Positions 1-11,300 of a stretch of DNA of 64,000 nt are shown one piece after another (position 1 is the stretch's first letter; the number at the start of each line of letters is the position of its first letter). The translations under genes and the position numbers were made by a program. Location of the stretch: the NCBI GenBank assembly GCA_000226015.1, contig JH153415.1, positions 110,536 to 174,535 on the forward strand, in the 5' to 3' direction. Source of the stretch: Mnemiopsis leidyi (Eukaryota > Ctenophora > Tentaculata > Lobata > Bolinopsidae). The notes beneath the pieces are model-generated. The model saw only the letters and a list, made by a program, of their open reading frames with translations. It was not told where the DNA came from and did not search any database.

Positions 1-843
1 AGTTTTAGGCGTGACTAGATCAAGTTTAACTTAATGTTGAATGTTCGCTTCGTGTATTGTGTTAATGCAATCTCGTCGGATTTGTTGGGGCATATGTTTT
101 ATCGGTAATTATATAATTGTATAATTCTATGGCTGGGGCATTTTGCACAATTAATATGTTTACTATACCTATATTATATTATTTGATTGTTGTTATTTGC
201 TGGTTGTTCTTTTGTTTATATGATTACTATATCCATTGTTTGGCCTTAGATAGGGTGCCCCGACAAAAGAACTGGATTCTTCCAGGTGGCATCCTGTGGC
301 ACATTTACTAATTGCTTCACTTTATATATTTTAAATTATTAACTTATTACCATTATACTGTATTGTGTCACAAATTTAATATTCAAATTCAAATTCAAGC
401 TTAGTCAGCATCCATGATGTTACAAACCGTCTGGGGCATTACTGTGCCCAGTCTCTAAGCTTACAGTAATGGCACAATGTAAGAAACAAACAAGCACAGA
501 CACACACTAAATGGAATTGAGACACACTAGCTACTAGTAGCTAGCTCAGAAATGGAGTGAGTACTGGTTGGACTTCGGTCTGTCGTATAGAAGATGCCTT
601 TTCGAACTCTACTTTGGCAGAGATCAGAGCATGTTTTCGAACACTAATAGGTAAATTTCTAGTACAGAAAATACAAATTGAAAAAATTATTGTATGGTAA
701 CCTACAGCAAATATTCAATTCCAGTTCAAAACTGGCCTTGGACTTGCAGTACTTGGAGTCAGCAATGGCTGCCTTATATTGCAAAATTAAAAAATGATAC
801 AAATACATCATTAGGTGAGTCACACAGTCTCCATGAAATATGC

Positions 844-1122
844 CAGCGGCGTAACGATGCCCCGGCCAACCCGGCTACGCCGGGGGCGGCGTCATCAGGG
901 GGCGCCAAATCGTCACAAAAAATATGGGACAATTTTTCAAGATTAACAGCGCGACTAGCAAAATGGCGTGTTTGGTTTAATAACTTCACTATTTATTTAG
1001 ATTTTTCGGCCATTTTTCATAAATTGCTTCAAGTAGGCCCTTACACCAGGGGCGCCAATTAGGGGCGCAATTTCATCGCCGAGGGACGCCATATTGGCTA
1101 GACCTACTACGTTACGCCACTG
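844..1122. mobile_element. hAT-like non-autonomous element (MITE)
   Basis: The ends are inverted repeats CAGCGGCGTAACG (844-856) and, reversed, CAGTGGCGTAACG ending at 1122. CAG(T/C)GGCG is a typical hAT terminus. The flanking 8-mers AAATATGC (836-843) and AAAGATGC (1123-1130) match at 7 of 8, as for an aged hAT target duplication. The 279-bp interior is GC-rich at the left and has no transposase. Confidence 0.65.
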
Positions 1123-1878
1123 AAAGATGCACTGTCCCCTTGCTCTCTTTACATCTTTTTCGACAGCCTTGTAAAGCACATCCCTGTGAATGGCTGCCAA
1201 GTCTTGGTTTTTCACTCTAAAACTCTCAAAAACCTAGTTAAACTAAGTGACTAGTCCGACCATTACAGGCCCTAAAATACCACTCACAAGATCATTATGT
1301 TTGGCCCAGTAAAATATGTAAATCTTGTCATGTCAAACGCCCTAATGCCAGAAAGATCGTCACTAGACCAAGAATAAGTGCTCAAAATCTCTACATTGAA
1401 AGGGGTAGATATGACTTATGAGACCCCTCTTGTTCCCAGAGCTGAGCTGAGCGTATGTGTGAATTGCTAGGTCAACTTGTGCATGGTGGCCACTGAAAAT
1501 ATATAGCATGCACTTGCCCAACTCTACACTCCAGTAAGTTCATATTTCGCACCAAAAAACCTTCTTGATTAGCTGGTTCGCTATCTTACCAAAAAATAAT
1601 TGCACCGCTATTGCTAAATCAGTGCATACAATTTTGACAACAAATGTGCACTACACTGATTAGATAAAAAGTGGCGAAATTAAAAATTGTGGCTGCACAT
1701 ACTTTAGTGGTCTTTACCAAAATAGAACGACTCATGTTCAGATATACGACTATTGTCATTGTACAATAAAGAAATTGTATTTTTGTATTCTTGAATCACT
1801 GTATCCAAAGTGTTCTACCAGACACCAGTGGTAAAATGTTGTGTGCTGAAGCCCTCTGATGTCAAATTAAGACAGCTG

Positions 1879-2306
1879 TTTGTCGAGATGTTACCCGACC
1901 CGCGCGCGGCTCGCAGTTCTCTGCTCTCCTAGACGGATATCATCTCGTCAAGACAGCTGTCTGATATAGTTACTATCAAAATCTAGTCTGAATTATAAAA
2001 GCACGTAAGACACACACATTAGACATAGAATCAAGTTCTTACAGGAATTGTTTATCGGTTCTAATCTTAAGTGGTATGAACAATTAATAATGAATAAGTT
2101 ATTGAGAATGTTCGACATTGACTAGAAGGAATCAGTGCATAAAACTATAACAGTATTTGAAGTTTTGAATGATAAGATTTACAATAATTACTTAATCATT
2201 AACTACATTGGCTAACATAATCAATAATTGACGAAATGATATCCGTCTAACGCCAGAAGAGCAGCAAGCTGCGAGCCGCGCGCGAGTCGGGTAACGCCTC
2301 GACAAA
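1879..2306. mobile_element. Foldback-like element with about 75-bp inverted ends
   Basis: The left end, starting TTTGTCGAGATGTTACCCGA, is repeated in reverse at the right end, ending at 2306 (TTTGTCGAGGCGTTACCCGA). Similarity runs inward for about 75 bases through GCGCGCGGCTCGCAG and AGACGGATATCAT. The interior of about 270 bp is AT-rich and non-coding. No clear target duplication is seen. Confidence 0.6.
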
Positions 2307-2504
2307 ATCAATGATGATAAATACAGAATAGCTTCGTATGATTATTTCAATGTGAGATCATTTAAATGTGAAATGTTACTGCAGTTACAAGTTAAGATAT
2401 TACATTTTAACAGTACAACAGTCAAATACTTGTTGTAGGTTGATAACCTACTGTCGCGGCCATCACGCGCTCTAGACGCGCATCGCCCGTTAAGACACTT
2501 GTTG

Positions 2505-2735
2505 CTTAACATGTTGACGAGATTATATCTGTCCGTCTACCGTTCTAGGGCCAAAGCTGCGAGCCGCGCCCGAATCGCGTTGCTCTAACCAGAGCTGTGA
2601 GACAAGCGCGAACCATATAACAATGTTATCGATTATCTTAGAAGCCTTGTCGCGGTGATACCCGACTCACGCAGCTAAAGCTGGCGGCAGCGTTTCTCCC
2701 GCGGCTTGCTGCGCGGCCCCGAAGCAAGTACAAAG
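2505..2735. repeat. Partial extra copies of the foldback-element ends
   Basis: Around 2515-2585, text related to the right end recurs (ATATCTGTCCGTCTACC, GCTGCGAGCCGCGCCCGAAT), and around 2650-2730 GTGATACCCGACTCACGC and a GC-rich tail recur in altered form. These look like diverged or rearranged copies of the element at 1879-2306. Confidence 0.4.
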
Positions 2736-2910
2736 TAGTTATGCTACACTTCGTGCTGCGCGCGTCTGCTCATGCTGCTACACTGCATTTGGGGTGCACA
2801 GCAGACAACTGTAGCTGTGCTATTGAATTGATATATTTTATACATTATATTTTGATTGCTGTCGATTGTACAGCAGCGCGCACCCTCATGTCATTTTATT
2901 CCCTCTATTC

Positions 2911-3100
2911 CATATTCGCTTCGAATGAGGGTCGGACAAAGTCAGACAACGTAGAGAGGATCGAACGTAGAGATAGCCGCGCAGCATGCGGTAATACAGG
3001 TAGCAAGCCAGAAATGCATATGTGTGAGAGCGCGTGATAGCCGGGACAGTAAGTTATCAACCTACAAACTTTGTCCGACCCTCATTCGAAGCGGATAGAG
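2911..3100. mobile_element. Small inverted-repeat element (MITE-like), with a third end copy at 3194-3216
   Basis: TATTCGCTTCGAATGAGGGT followed by CGGACAAAG at about 2911-2941 recurs in reverse complement at 3070-3096. A third, direct copy (TATTCGCTTCGAATGATGGT) lies at 3194-3213, preceded, like the first, by GCAGCGCGCACC. The interior is non-coding. Confidence 0.5.
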
Positions 3101-4496
3101 AATAATAATGATATTTGTTTAGCAATAGAGCGCAAAATCCGTTTTATCTTGTATGGCAGCGCGCACCGCTCCCGACTTTTTATTCTATTCTGTATTCGCT
3201 TCGAATGATGGTCGAACATAACCAATACACAATAACATTATTATCCTTGATCCGTCTGTTCGTTTTCAAACTCACTCGTAATCATTTAATCAATATCAGC
3301 CAACAACTTGGCCGCCATGAAAGTGAAACATACGCAACGCCAACAGCTTCTGTCTTATTTTTCGTTTTGAATTCGAAACATAAGTGTTGGACAATGTCAG
3401 AGAAAATGACCAAAATTGCATTTGAATTTGATTCAACGAAATAAGACTTCAGACTTTCAATCTTAGCGTTAGAGGTTTTATATGAATACAAACGAGCAAT
3501 AAATTACTGAAACAACAATCTAAAGTTTCATTGGAATTGGAATATTTTCTAAACTGATCTACTGTTTGGTTTAACATGAATCATCAAACTCACTCAAAAG
3601 TCAAAAACAACTACATATATCATTAACAAAAAACTGACTACAAGTACATCTACTATTGAATTTCTGAAATTGTACGCTTTATTTCTGCCCTTTCCATTCT
3701 GAAACCTTCGTAAAAGCAATCTTTTAAATCAATTACAAATACAAAATAGCATGCATAACTAAAACATTCACAACCAATCTCATAACAAACACTGATGGGA
3801 AGCTAGGCCACTAAATAGGTCATAGTATTATTAAAAATTTTTAACAATAACAGTACTGATAGAGATGCATAAGATGCAAAGAAGACATCAGTTAATTCTT
3901 AGCGTTTCCTTGAGGTTGATATTATTAGCTCATATTTCTCAAGGGTTGCTAATGTCTTTTAATAGTGATGCATATCTGTCGTTCCGGGGTCGTTCCCAAT
4001 CTACATTCCACACGACCACACATTGTTAATTTTTTAGTAATAAATACGACAACGGAAAGATATTTACAAGTCGAGCCTGCCCAGCAAACGTAAAAAGCAT
4101 ACAAAATATAAAACTACAAACAGACAAGTCATGTCAGCTAATAGTTTCTTTTACTCCCAGTATTATATTAGACCTGAGCATTGTAACGTCTGAATACGAA
4201 TCTTCAAGTTCTACCACCCAATTTTGTCAGTTTGGAAGTTAAGGTAAAAAATGGATGATTTAATATTTTTTGACGAATGGCAAGTGCCTTACAATTTACT
4301 TGCACCCAAAATAAATTAAAAATTTAACCATTCCATCAATTTTAAATAGGAGTGTTGGCAAAAATGTTCAAAAATAAACCAAATTGCGATCCTTCATTTC
4401 TCTTAAAGATTTTCTGGGAAAGATGACTGGAAAGATGCCCAAATTTGTCCAGACTGCCTCCAGCATAGGTAATTGATTTACAATAACTGTTTATAC

Positions 4497-4502
4497 TTTA
4501 TT
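4497..4502 (-). terminator. Candidate polyadenylation signal of the giant receptor gene
   Basis: This is the first AATAAA on the minus strand after the stop at 5119, about 620 bases downstream. The 3' UTR would then include the 23-bp minisatellite. This is a short motif only, with no cleavage evidence. Confidence 0.3.
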
Positions 4503-4723
4503 GATCAACCTTGTTTTTGATCTAGGACGTTTCGATTTGGTCTGCCGACAAGCAGCCTAATCTCAGTTTTGTTTTAACACGAACAGCCTCATTCATCAAA
4601 TAGTGTTGCTTTTTATCAGAAATCATTTTCATGTTCTTCTGACAGTACAATCAACTCTGCTACTCAGCTACTGATTCAGATTAGTCACATGATCAACACA
4701 GGAGACCGACTTCCTGACAACGA

Positions 4724-5104
4724 TGTCCGTATCACCTTGGTGTCAGTGCCCGTATCACCCTGGTAACAGTGTCCGTATCCACCCTGGTAAACAGTGTTCG
4801 TATCACCTTGGTAACAGTGCCCGTATCACCTTGGTAACAGCGTCCGTATTACCCTGGTAACAGTGTTCGTATCACCCTGGTAACAGTGTCCGTATCACCC
4901 TGGTGTCAGTGCCCGTATCACCCTGGTAACAGCGTCCGTATTACCCTGGTAACAGTGTTCGTATACAGTGTCCGTATCACCCTGGTAACAGCTTCCGTAT
5001 CACCCTGGTGTCAGTGCCCGTATCACCCTGGTAACGGTGTCCGTATCACCCTGGTAACAGTGTCCATATCACCCTGGTAACAGTGTCCGTATCACCCTTG
5101 TTAC
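4724..5104. repeat. 23-bp minisatellite in the 3' UTR region of the giant receptor
   Basis: About 16 copies of a 23-bp unit CGTATCACCCTGGTAACAGT plus GTC, with short-unit variants. The period is not a multiple of three, so the open frame through it is accidental. It ends about 15 bases from the TGA at 5119. Confidence 0.85.
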
Positions 5105-5118
5105 GGGGAGGGTCGGTA

Positions 5119-5336
5119 TCACAAGTTGGTGTGAGAGGGAGGCAGAGGACGTCGGTAGCCCGCGTTGTACGCCCTCCGCTGGTGTGCCAGATTCTCCTCC
5201 GACAGAATTCTGTTTTGTTTCTTCATCTCATAGTTCTCATCGTTCGGATCTGTAATAGTCACGTGTTTAGTGTTATCGTTTTCGGCCATTGAGCCGACCT
5301 GTTTCCACCGCTGAAGAGTGAAAAGCTGCATGAGAA
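5119..5336 (-). CDS. Giant receptor exon 37: C-terminus and stop
   Basis: Of three possible AG acceptors, only the one at 5337-5339 (TTTTAAGCAG) keeps the phase left by exon 36. The sequence ends RRPLPPSHTNL before a TGA. The tail has tyrosine motifs (NDENYEMK, RAYNAGY) and a PxxP stretch (RRPLPP) typical of SH3 ligands. The stop codon lies just before a 23-bp minisatellite that would fall in the 3' UTR. Confidence 0.83.
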
Positions 5337-8300
5337 CTGCTTAAAACCGGTTAAAATTTGAACCGTTTAAGATGCGAAGCCAAGGCCTAAGCATAGCTTT
5401 AGGTAAAATATTCTACACGTCAATAAACAACAAGTTAAACATTATTATGATTTCCATACTAACCGTCAAAGCGCTCCTTTCTGGCGCCAGCTCGGAATTT
5501 TTCTAAAGCTCTCATTGTTTGAGGAGATCTGAGAACGTCGTCAGAAAGGACGGTGTGCTGGAGGGGATCTCCGTCCATCAGGGTGTCCTCCAGAGCAGTT
5601 CTCGTCAAGGAGTCGTCCTCACTTTCTGCTGTTGACGCCTGCACGGGGGTTATGGGAGTTTCATTATATCATGCTGGTTTTTATCATGCTGGTTTTTATC
5701 ATGCTTTTGCTGCATTTCTATCACATGTTTAAGTTCAAACTTCATCTTCTAGCACTCTAAAATCAAGAATAAACTATAAGGCATATCTAGGCATTATCTG
5801 ACTTTGGCCCTTGGAAGTTAGATATTTAAATATAAGTTGACAATAAAATGAGAGGGGCGTTGTTTACGGCTTAAGAGTCGCATGATGTGAATAAGCAGAT
5901 AAATGGAAATGCTTATTAGTTGAAAAAGCTTCAATAATAGTAGCCCGAGCAGCGGCGTTATGATACTGCCCTGTGCCCAGTAATTATGATTCCCATTGCC
6001 CGTTGTCCACAGTAATTATATCACATACTCATATATCTGGTAAAGCAGTGCTGAGTGCTGACGTTGTTAACCGCGTTGAGCGTACTTCATGACGCCGATT
6101 ATAAACCATTGTAAAGCAGCAAGAACTGCTATCAATATCATCCCAGACAGACTTTCTCGAGTTAGATTATCGAACAGATATATACGGATTATAAACCATT
6201 TTTATTGTTCGAACGCTTTCAGGAGATGTCCAAACAACAATAATGATTGTACTTCCATCGAAGGTTATCAACCTTCTGCTAGTAGTCGCGTAAAATCCGC
6301 GACGGTACTTATGTCGTAGAATTTACGCGCTATCAAGCATTTCAGCGCAACACCCATTCGGCGTTTACCGATCCTTCAATTTGTTGTGGCAAGGCTTTTA
6401 TGTTATCTGCACATTCATGAGTAAACTAAGTGACACTTACATTACTTCGCCCTGCATACGACGTGGGAATGTTCAACTTGAAGTCCGCCTCCGAAAGACC
6501 GAGACCCTCCAGAGCTTTCTTGTGGTTGTACTTCTCCAGATTCTCCAACTCGCGACTGTTGAAGTTGCTGCTGGCATGTGACCGGCCCGAGTTCGGCGAG
6601 AGGTTCGAGCGATGAGAGGGAGTTTGTCGCTGGGTCGGGGCCAAGGGGGTCCGTTTAGAGTGTCTGCTTTGGGGCTGAAATAAACAGCGTTTAGAGTTTT
6701 AGTTACGGGCAAATGATACTTTGAACTCAAGGAAAGGTAAAATTTCCCAAGAGTCAACAAAGTCTGATCTATGGCAATGAAGCACAGGTTTGGGAAGTTT
6801 ATCAGTAATGACTCACCCTTGAGGGGCTGGAAGTCAGTGTCTGGCCGAGTTTCAGGTCGCTGTAGTAGAGCCGGTCGGTCAGCTGACTCCTGCTGGAGCA
6901 ACTCTCCGTCTCGTCTTCCGGGAGTTGGGCTGTTACCTGGATTAAATGTTTGGTACTGTGAAGTAGACACAATTCACCTGGATTAAATTTAACTGGTTCA
7001 GGCCAGAGCATAACTGTTAGATATCAGTTTTTAAAACTCCGATCTTTAGACATGATTTAAAAAAATTTGCCGGCATGTAATACTTGAAAACCCCAAGAAT
7101 CAAGAACAAAAAGATAAGTCAAACAATTTTGAAACTCAGCTACAACATTCTAGTATAATTCTAGGTAAAAGTGTGTTTTAAAAAGCGTACTACAAAAGTT
7201 CCATGTCTGTTTAGCCAAAAATGCTGAGAAGATTTTTAGATTTTCTAGGTATGTGCTGCAACATGCTTCTACAAAGTATTAGCTGATTTCATGATTATAG
7301 TCCGTAAGATGATGCAATTAAGGAATTTCTAGATGGGGCAGCAACCTACCGGACCCAAAGAATTGAAACCTCCATTTTGTTTAACACTACGCAAATTTCC
7401 CTAACAAACCAGCATTACGTTTTTAGGCGACGAAATCGTTCGGTAATAATCCCAATAACAAATCATGTTATCTTAAGGGTATCTCTCACCACAAGAAACT
7501 AAAGACACTCCTCAGTAACTAATATTACCAATACATATCAGACAGGAATCAGGGATCAAATTTACCTGTAGCTTGCTAGCCATTGATGGCGGCGGCTTTC
7601 GTCCACCGTTGGCAATGAAGTGGAAGTAAGCGTTGTCCACCGCGCCGCCGTCCTTCCAGTGGAAGTTCTGCGGAGGGAAAGTTGTGATGACGGTACTATG
7701 GAGTCTGTAATCCGACCATAGGTCGAAATATAAACGTGATTGCAATTTGGGGTGACGTGATTGAAATGTGATCATTGTGAAACTTGGGCAGATTTTACTT
7801 GCTTGATTACAGGGACGATTAGTCGATAATTAAATTGAATAGAGCTGTCAATAATTCCGTTATAAGTAAATCACGGAACATGATACAAATCACATGACTA
7901 AAAAAACCAGGAAATTATTGTTCGACCAAAATCATTCTGTCATTTTCAGATTTAACAGTTTGCTTTAAGACCTTTTAAACTTTGCTTCCTCAATCATCAC
8001 CCTTATTGACCTTTACAAAAGAGCATTACAGTAGAACGCAATATTAGCGAATAACGCACTCGCCGTAAATTTCAGCAGGGCCGATTAACCATGTTGTTAC
8101 GTTATTAGCACTACTGAGAATTGCAACTACTTTCAAGAGAATCTAAATTAGTAAGTGCTAAGTCCATAAAAGTTCGGAACTGTTTCTCGTGGCAAACAGT
8201 GCATGTCGATTTTTGTGTCGAGAAAATTTAGTAACGTACTTATTGTAACTTTGATAGCCATATTAAAAGTTTATAGATTGGCGGGTTACTTAGTCAATTT

Positions 8301-11300
8301 GTGACAGATTGTTACTAATAACTATGATACTATGTAAATAGTATAGTAACTCCTAACCATGTAGCTAGGTTAACTATGTAGCTTGGTTACTGAGTTACTA
8401 TACTGCTAGGTTACTAAGTTACTATGCTCCTAGGCTACTAAGTAACTTTTTAGCTACGTTTTAAGTAACTATGTAGCTACGTTACTAAGTAACTGTATAG
8501 CTAGGTTAATAAGTAACTATGTAGCTATGTTACTAAGCAACTGTATAGCTAGGTTAATAAGTAACTATGTAGCTATATTACTAAGCAACTGTATAGCTAG
8601 GTTACTAAGTAACTTTGTAGCTAAGTTACTAAGTAACTGTATAGCTAGGTTACTAAGTATTTTTGTTGCTTAGTTACTAAGTCACTAAATAAATAGGTTA
8701 CTAATTAAGGTTACTAAGTAACTATGTAGCTATGTTACTAAGCAACTGTATAGCTAGGTTAATAAGTAACTATGTAGCTATATTACTAAGCAACTGTATA
8801 GCTAGGTTACTAAGTATTTTTGTTGCTTAGTTACTAAGTCACTAAATAAATAGGTTACTAAGTAAGGTTACTAAGTAAGGTTACTAAGTAACTTTGTAGC
8901 TAAGTCACTAAATAAATAGGTTACTAAGTAAGGTTACTAAGTAAGGTTACTAAGTAACTATGTAGCTAGGTTACTCAGTAACTATGTAAATTAGTTACTA
9001 AGTAGCTAAGCCACTAAGTAAATAGGTTACTAAGTAACTATGTAACTAGGTTACTAAGTAGATAGGTTACTAAGTAAGGTTACTAAGTAACTATGTAGCT
9101 AGGTTACTAAGTAGATAGGTTACTAAGTAAGGTTACTAAGTAAGCAACAGTTTACCCACCTTGTGAGGCTCGTACACCTCCGCTCTTGGTCTGCAATATC
9201 TGCAGTAAAGAAATAGGAGGATAGCGAGGATGAGAAGTAGGAGAAGTGGAACTACCACAGCCGCCGCGATCACTGCCGAGCTAGTACCTCCTGTAGCAGT
9301 GTTATTTGTCAGTTATGTAAGGTTTAAACTCCAGGTCATTTGGTAGTTCAACCACATCAATTCGGTAATGTTTACCTTATCATTTGAAGTAGCATTAATA
9401 CTGAATACAACTCCAAATAGGACCAGATCTGACTAACTAAACTCTCAAGTCAGTAACCCGTCCGATGTACCAACCTGGAGCGAAAGCAGCATATCCGAGT
9501 AGGAACCCAGCTCCGGAACCCTCACCATCACTCTCAAACACGATTGTCATGACACTGCTGGTGCTAGCTATCTCTCTAACCGCCCGTTTCACGACTCCTT
9601 CAGTTCCGCAGGCGGTGTATAGCGGTTCCTTATTCGAGATATCCTCTCCTAAACAATAGTTGTTAGAGTCCTGGTGAGTTAGGGATGTGGGAGTTGGTAA
9701 GCAGTCCAAGTGACATCACCAAACTCAGGAAGTTATATTTGTGATATGACGGAATCGAAATTGAGGTGTAGCTTGATATCAATGATCTCGATCTTCGCCT
9801 ACTATTTAAGATAGTTCGTATCCTAGTGCTGTTGTTGATATGAGCTCAGACTAGTTCTTTTCTTTCTGCTTGTCCATTTCGTCCAAACAACTTGTGTTTT
9901 TTACTTTTTCCGTGCAATGATTTTTAGTTCAGATGGTACTCTGGCAAACACTGACATAATAGCAAATGATCACAGATATAGCCCGTAAAACAAATTTTCG
10001 GACTCAAGAGACTAAGCCAGGATATACCCATACCCAAATGCTATAATGTGCGAGGAAATATTTTCTAGATTCTTACCGTCGTAAAATTTCAGAGAATCCT
10101 TAGCACATCCGTTGCTCTTCTCGATATCAACAGACTGTAGAGTTATCCTCACCTGAAATAGACTCTGTAAGATCACTGTGAGGATGAACGACATGTTCGG
10201 ATGATTGGAATATTTGCAAACTGTTTACAAAGTTTTGTGTCTTGTCTGAAGCTTTTAGTTACTGTCCTGCGGTCTGTTTTGAAGAAATGTACCAAAATTC
10301 AGTTTAATATTGATGTTATAGAGCACGTTTAAGAATTTGAAATTTTCACATCCGACCCCGATCTGGTCATGATTTCGCATCCGCACAAGTCCATATTAAT
10401 AGCGATAATTTCACAATGACAGGAAAACCGGAAGAGTTATATCCATCTGGATCGGTGAGCAACATACGGGCTATTCTACTGAAATTCGATAAGTATAATA
10501 TAGATACACATCATGTGTTACTATTCTTTGTTCACTGTAAAGATGACCGATGAGATGTCAAGATTTGAGGCTAAAAAGTACCATCAGTCTTGTCGACCCG
10601 TCCCGGGAAACTGGTCCGATAAATTTGCACAACATTAGACCAATTTGAGGAGGACATCTGTTCCTGCATAAGATATTAGTGGTGAGGTAGCCGTTTAAAG
10701 TTTCCAGTAAGAATTTTCGTATCGGTCCTGGCTTCGGCTCCACGGGTTTCTAAGTCACCTCCAATAACTTCAATTAGCAACCTTGATACAAGAGAGAGAG
10801 ATTGGAACTGCCCAGCTGACTCGATCGTTTAATGTCAAGTTTAGGGAGTTTAACATCTCTGTATCAAGTTAAAACCGTCACCAGATGTCAACTACCGACC
10901 AATTTCACGGTCTTTGTACAAAATTGTTACGAGGTCTCTCGGCGGTCTTGCAACTGTCTTGCCTTGGTCTTGCTGCGATGAACAACTCAAACATCATGTT
11001 GGTGTCTTGTCTGCAGTTAGCCGCGCCATTTCTGCCCTAGTTTCTGCATCAAACGAACAGAGTAGATATGCTTTCTATTGGTCGCTGCCAAAATTCAGAC
11101 AATTATGGGCCTGATGGCTCGAGAACTTTACGCATGATCGATCAAGAAACTCTGATGCTTTCCAGTACTACAACTATGCTATAAGTGATAACAGCTTACA
11201 AGTTTGCTATAATATTACTGTCTCAATAAAGCTGTGTCAGGTGGGCAAATAAATTTCTGAAACTATTAGATTTTATGTGCAGTATGTTATTTTTAAGAGG

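Noticed and set aside
694-1062. A 122-codon plus-strand frame
   Set aside because: It runs across the end of the hAT-like MITE and has no coding signature.
4886-5292. Open frames through the 23-bp minisatellite
   Set aside because: They are by-products of the tandem repeat and overlap the last receptor exon on the other strand.
10077-10194. ATG at 10194 as the start of a separate CUB-TM gene
   Set aside because: The CUB would lack its first third. The TTTCAG acceptor at 10153-10158 and the matching CUB start at 32860-32984 in the right phase fit one gene better.
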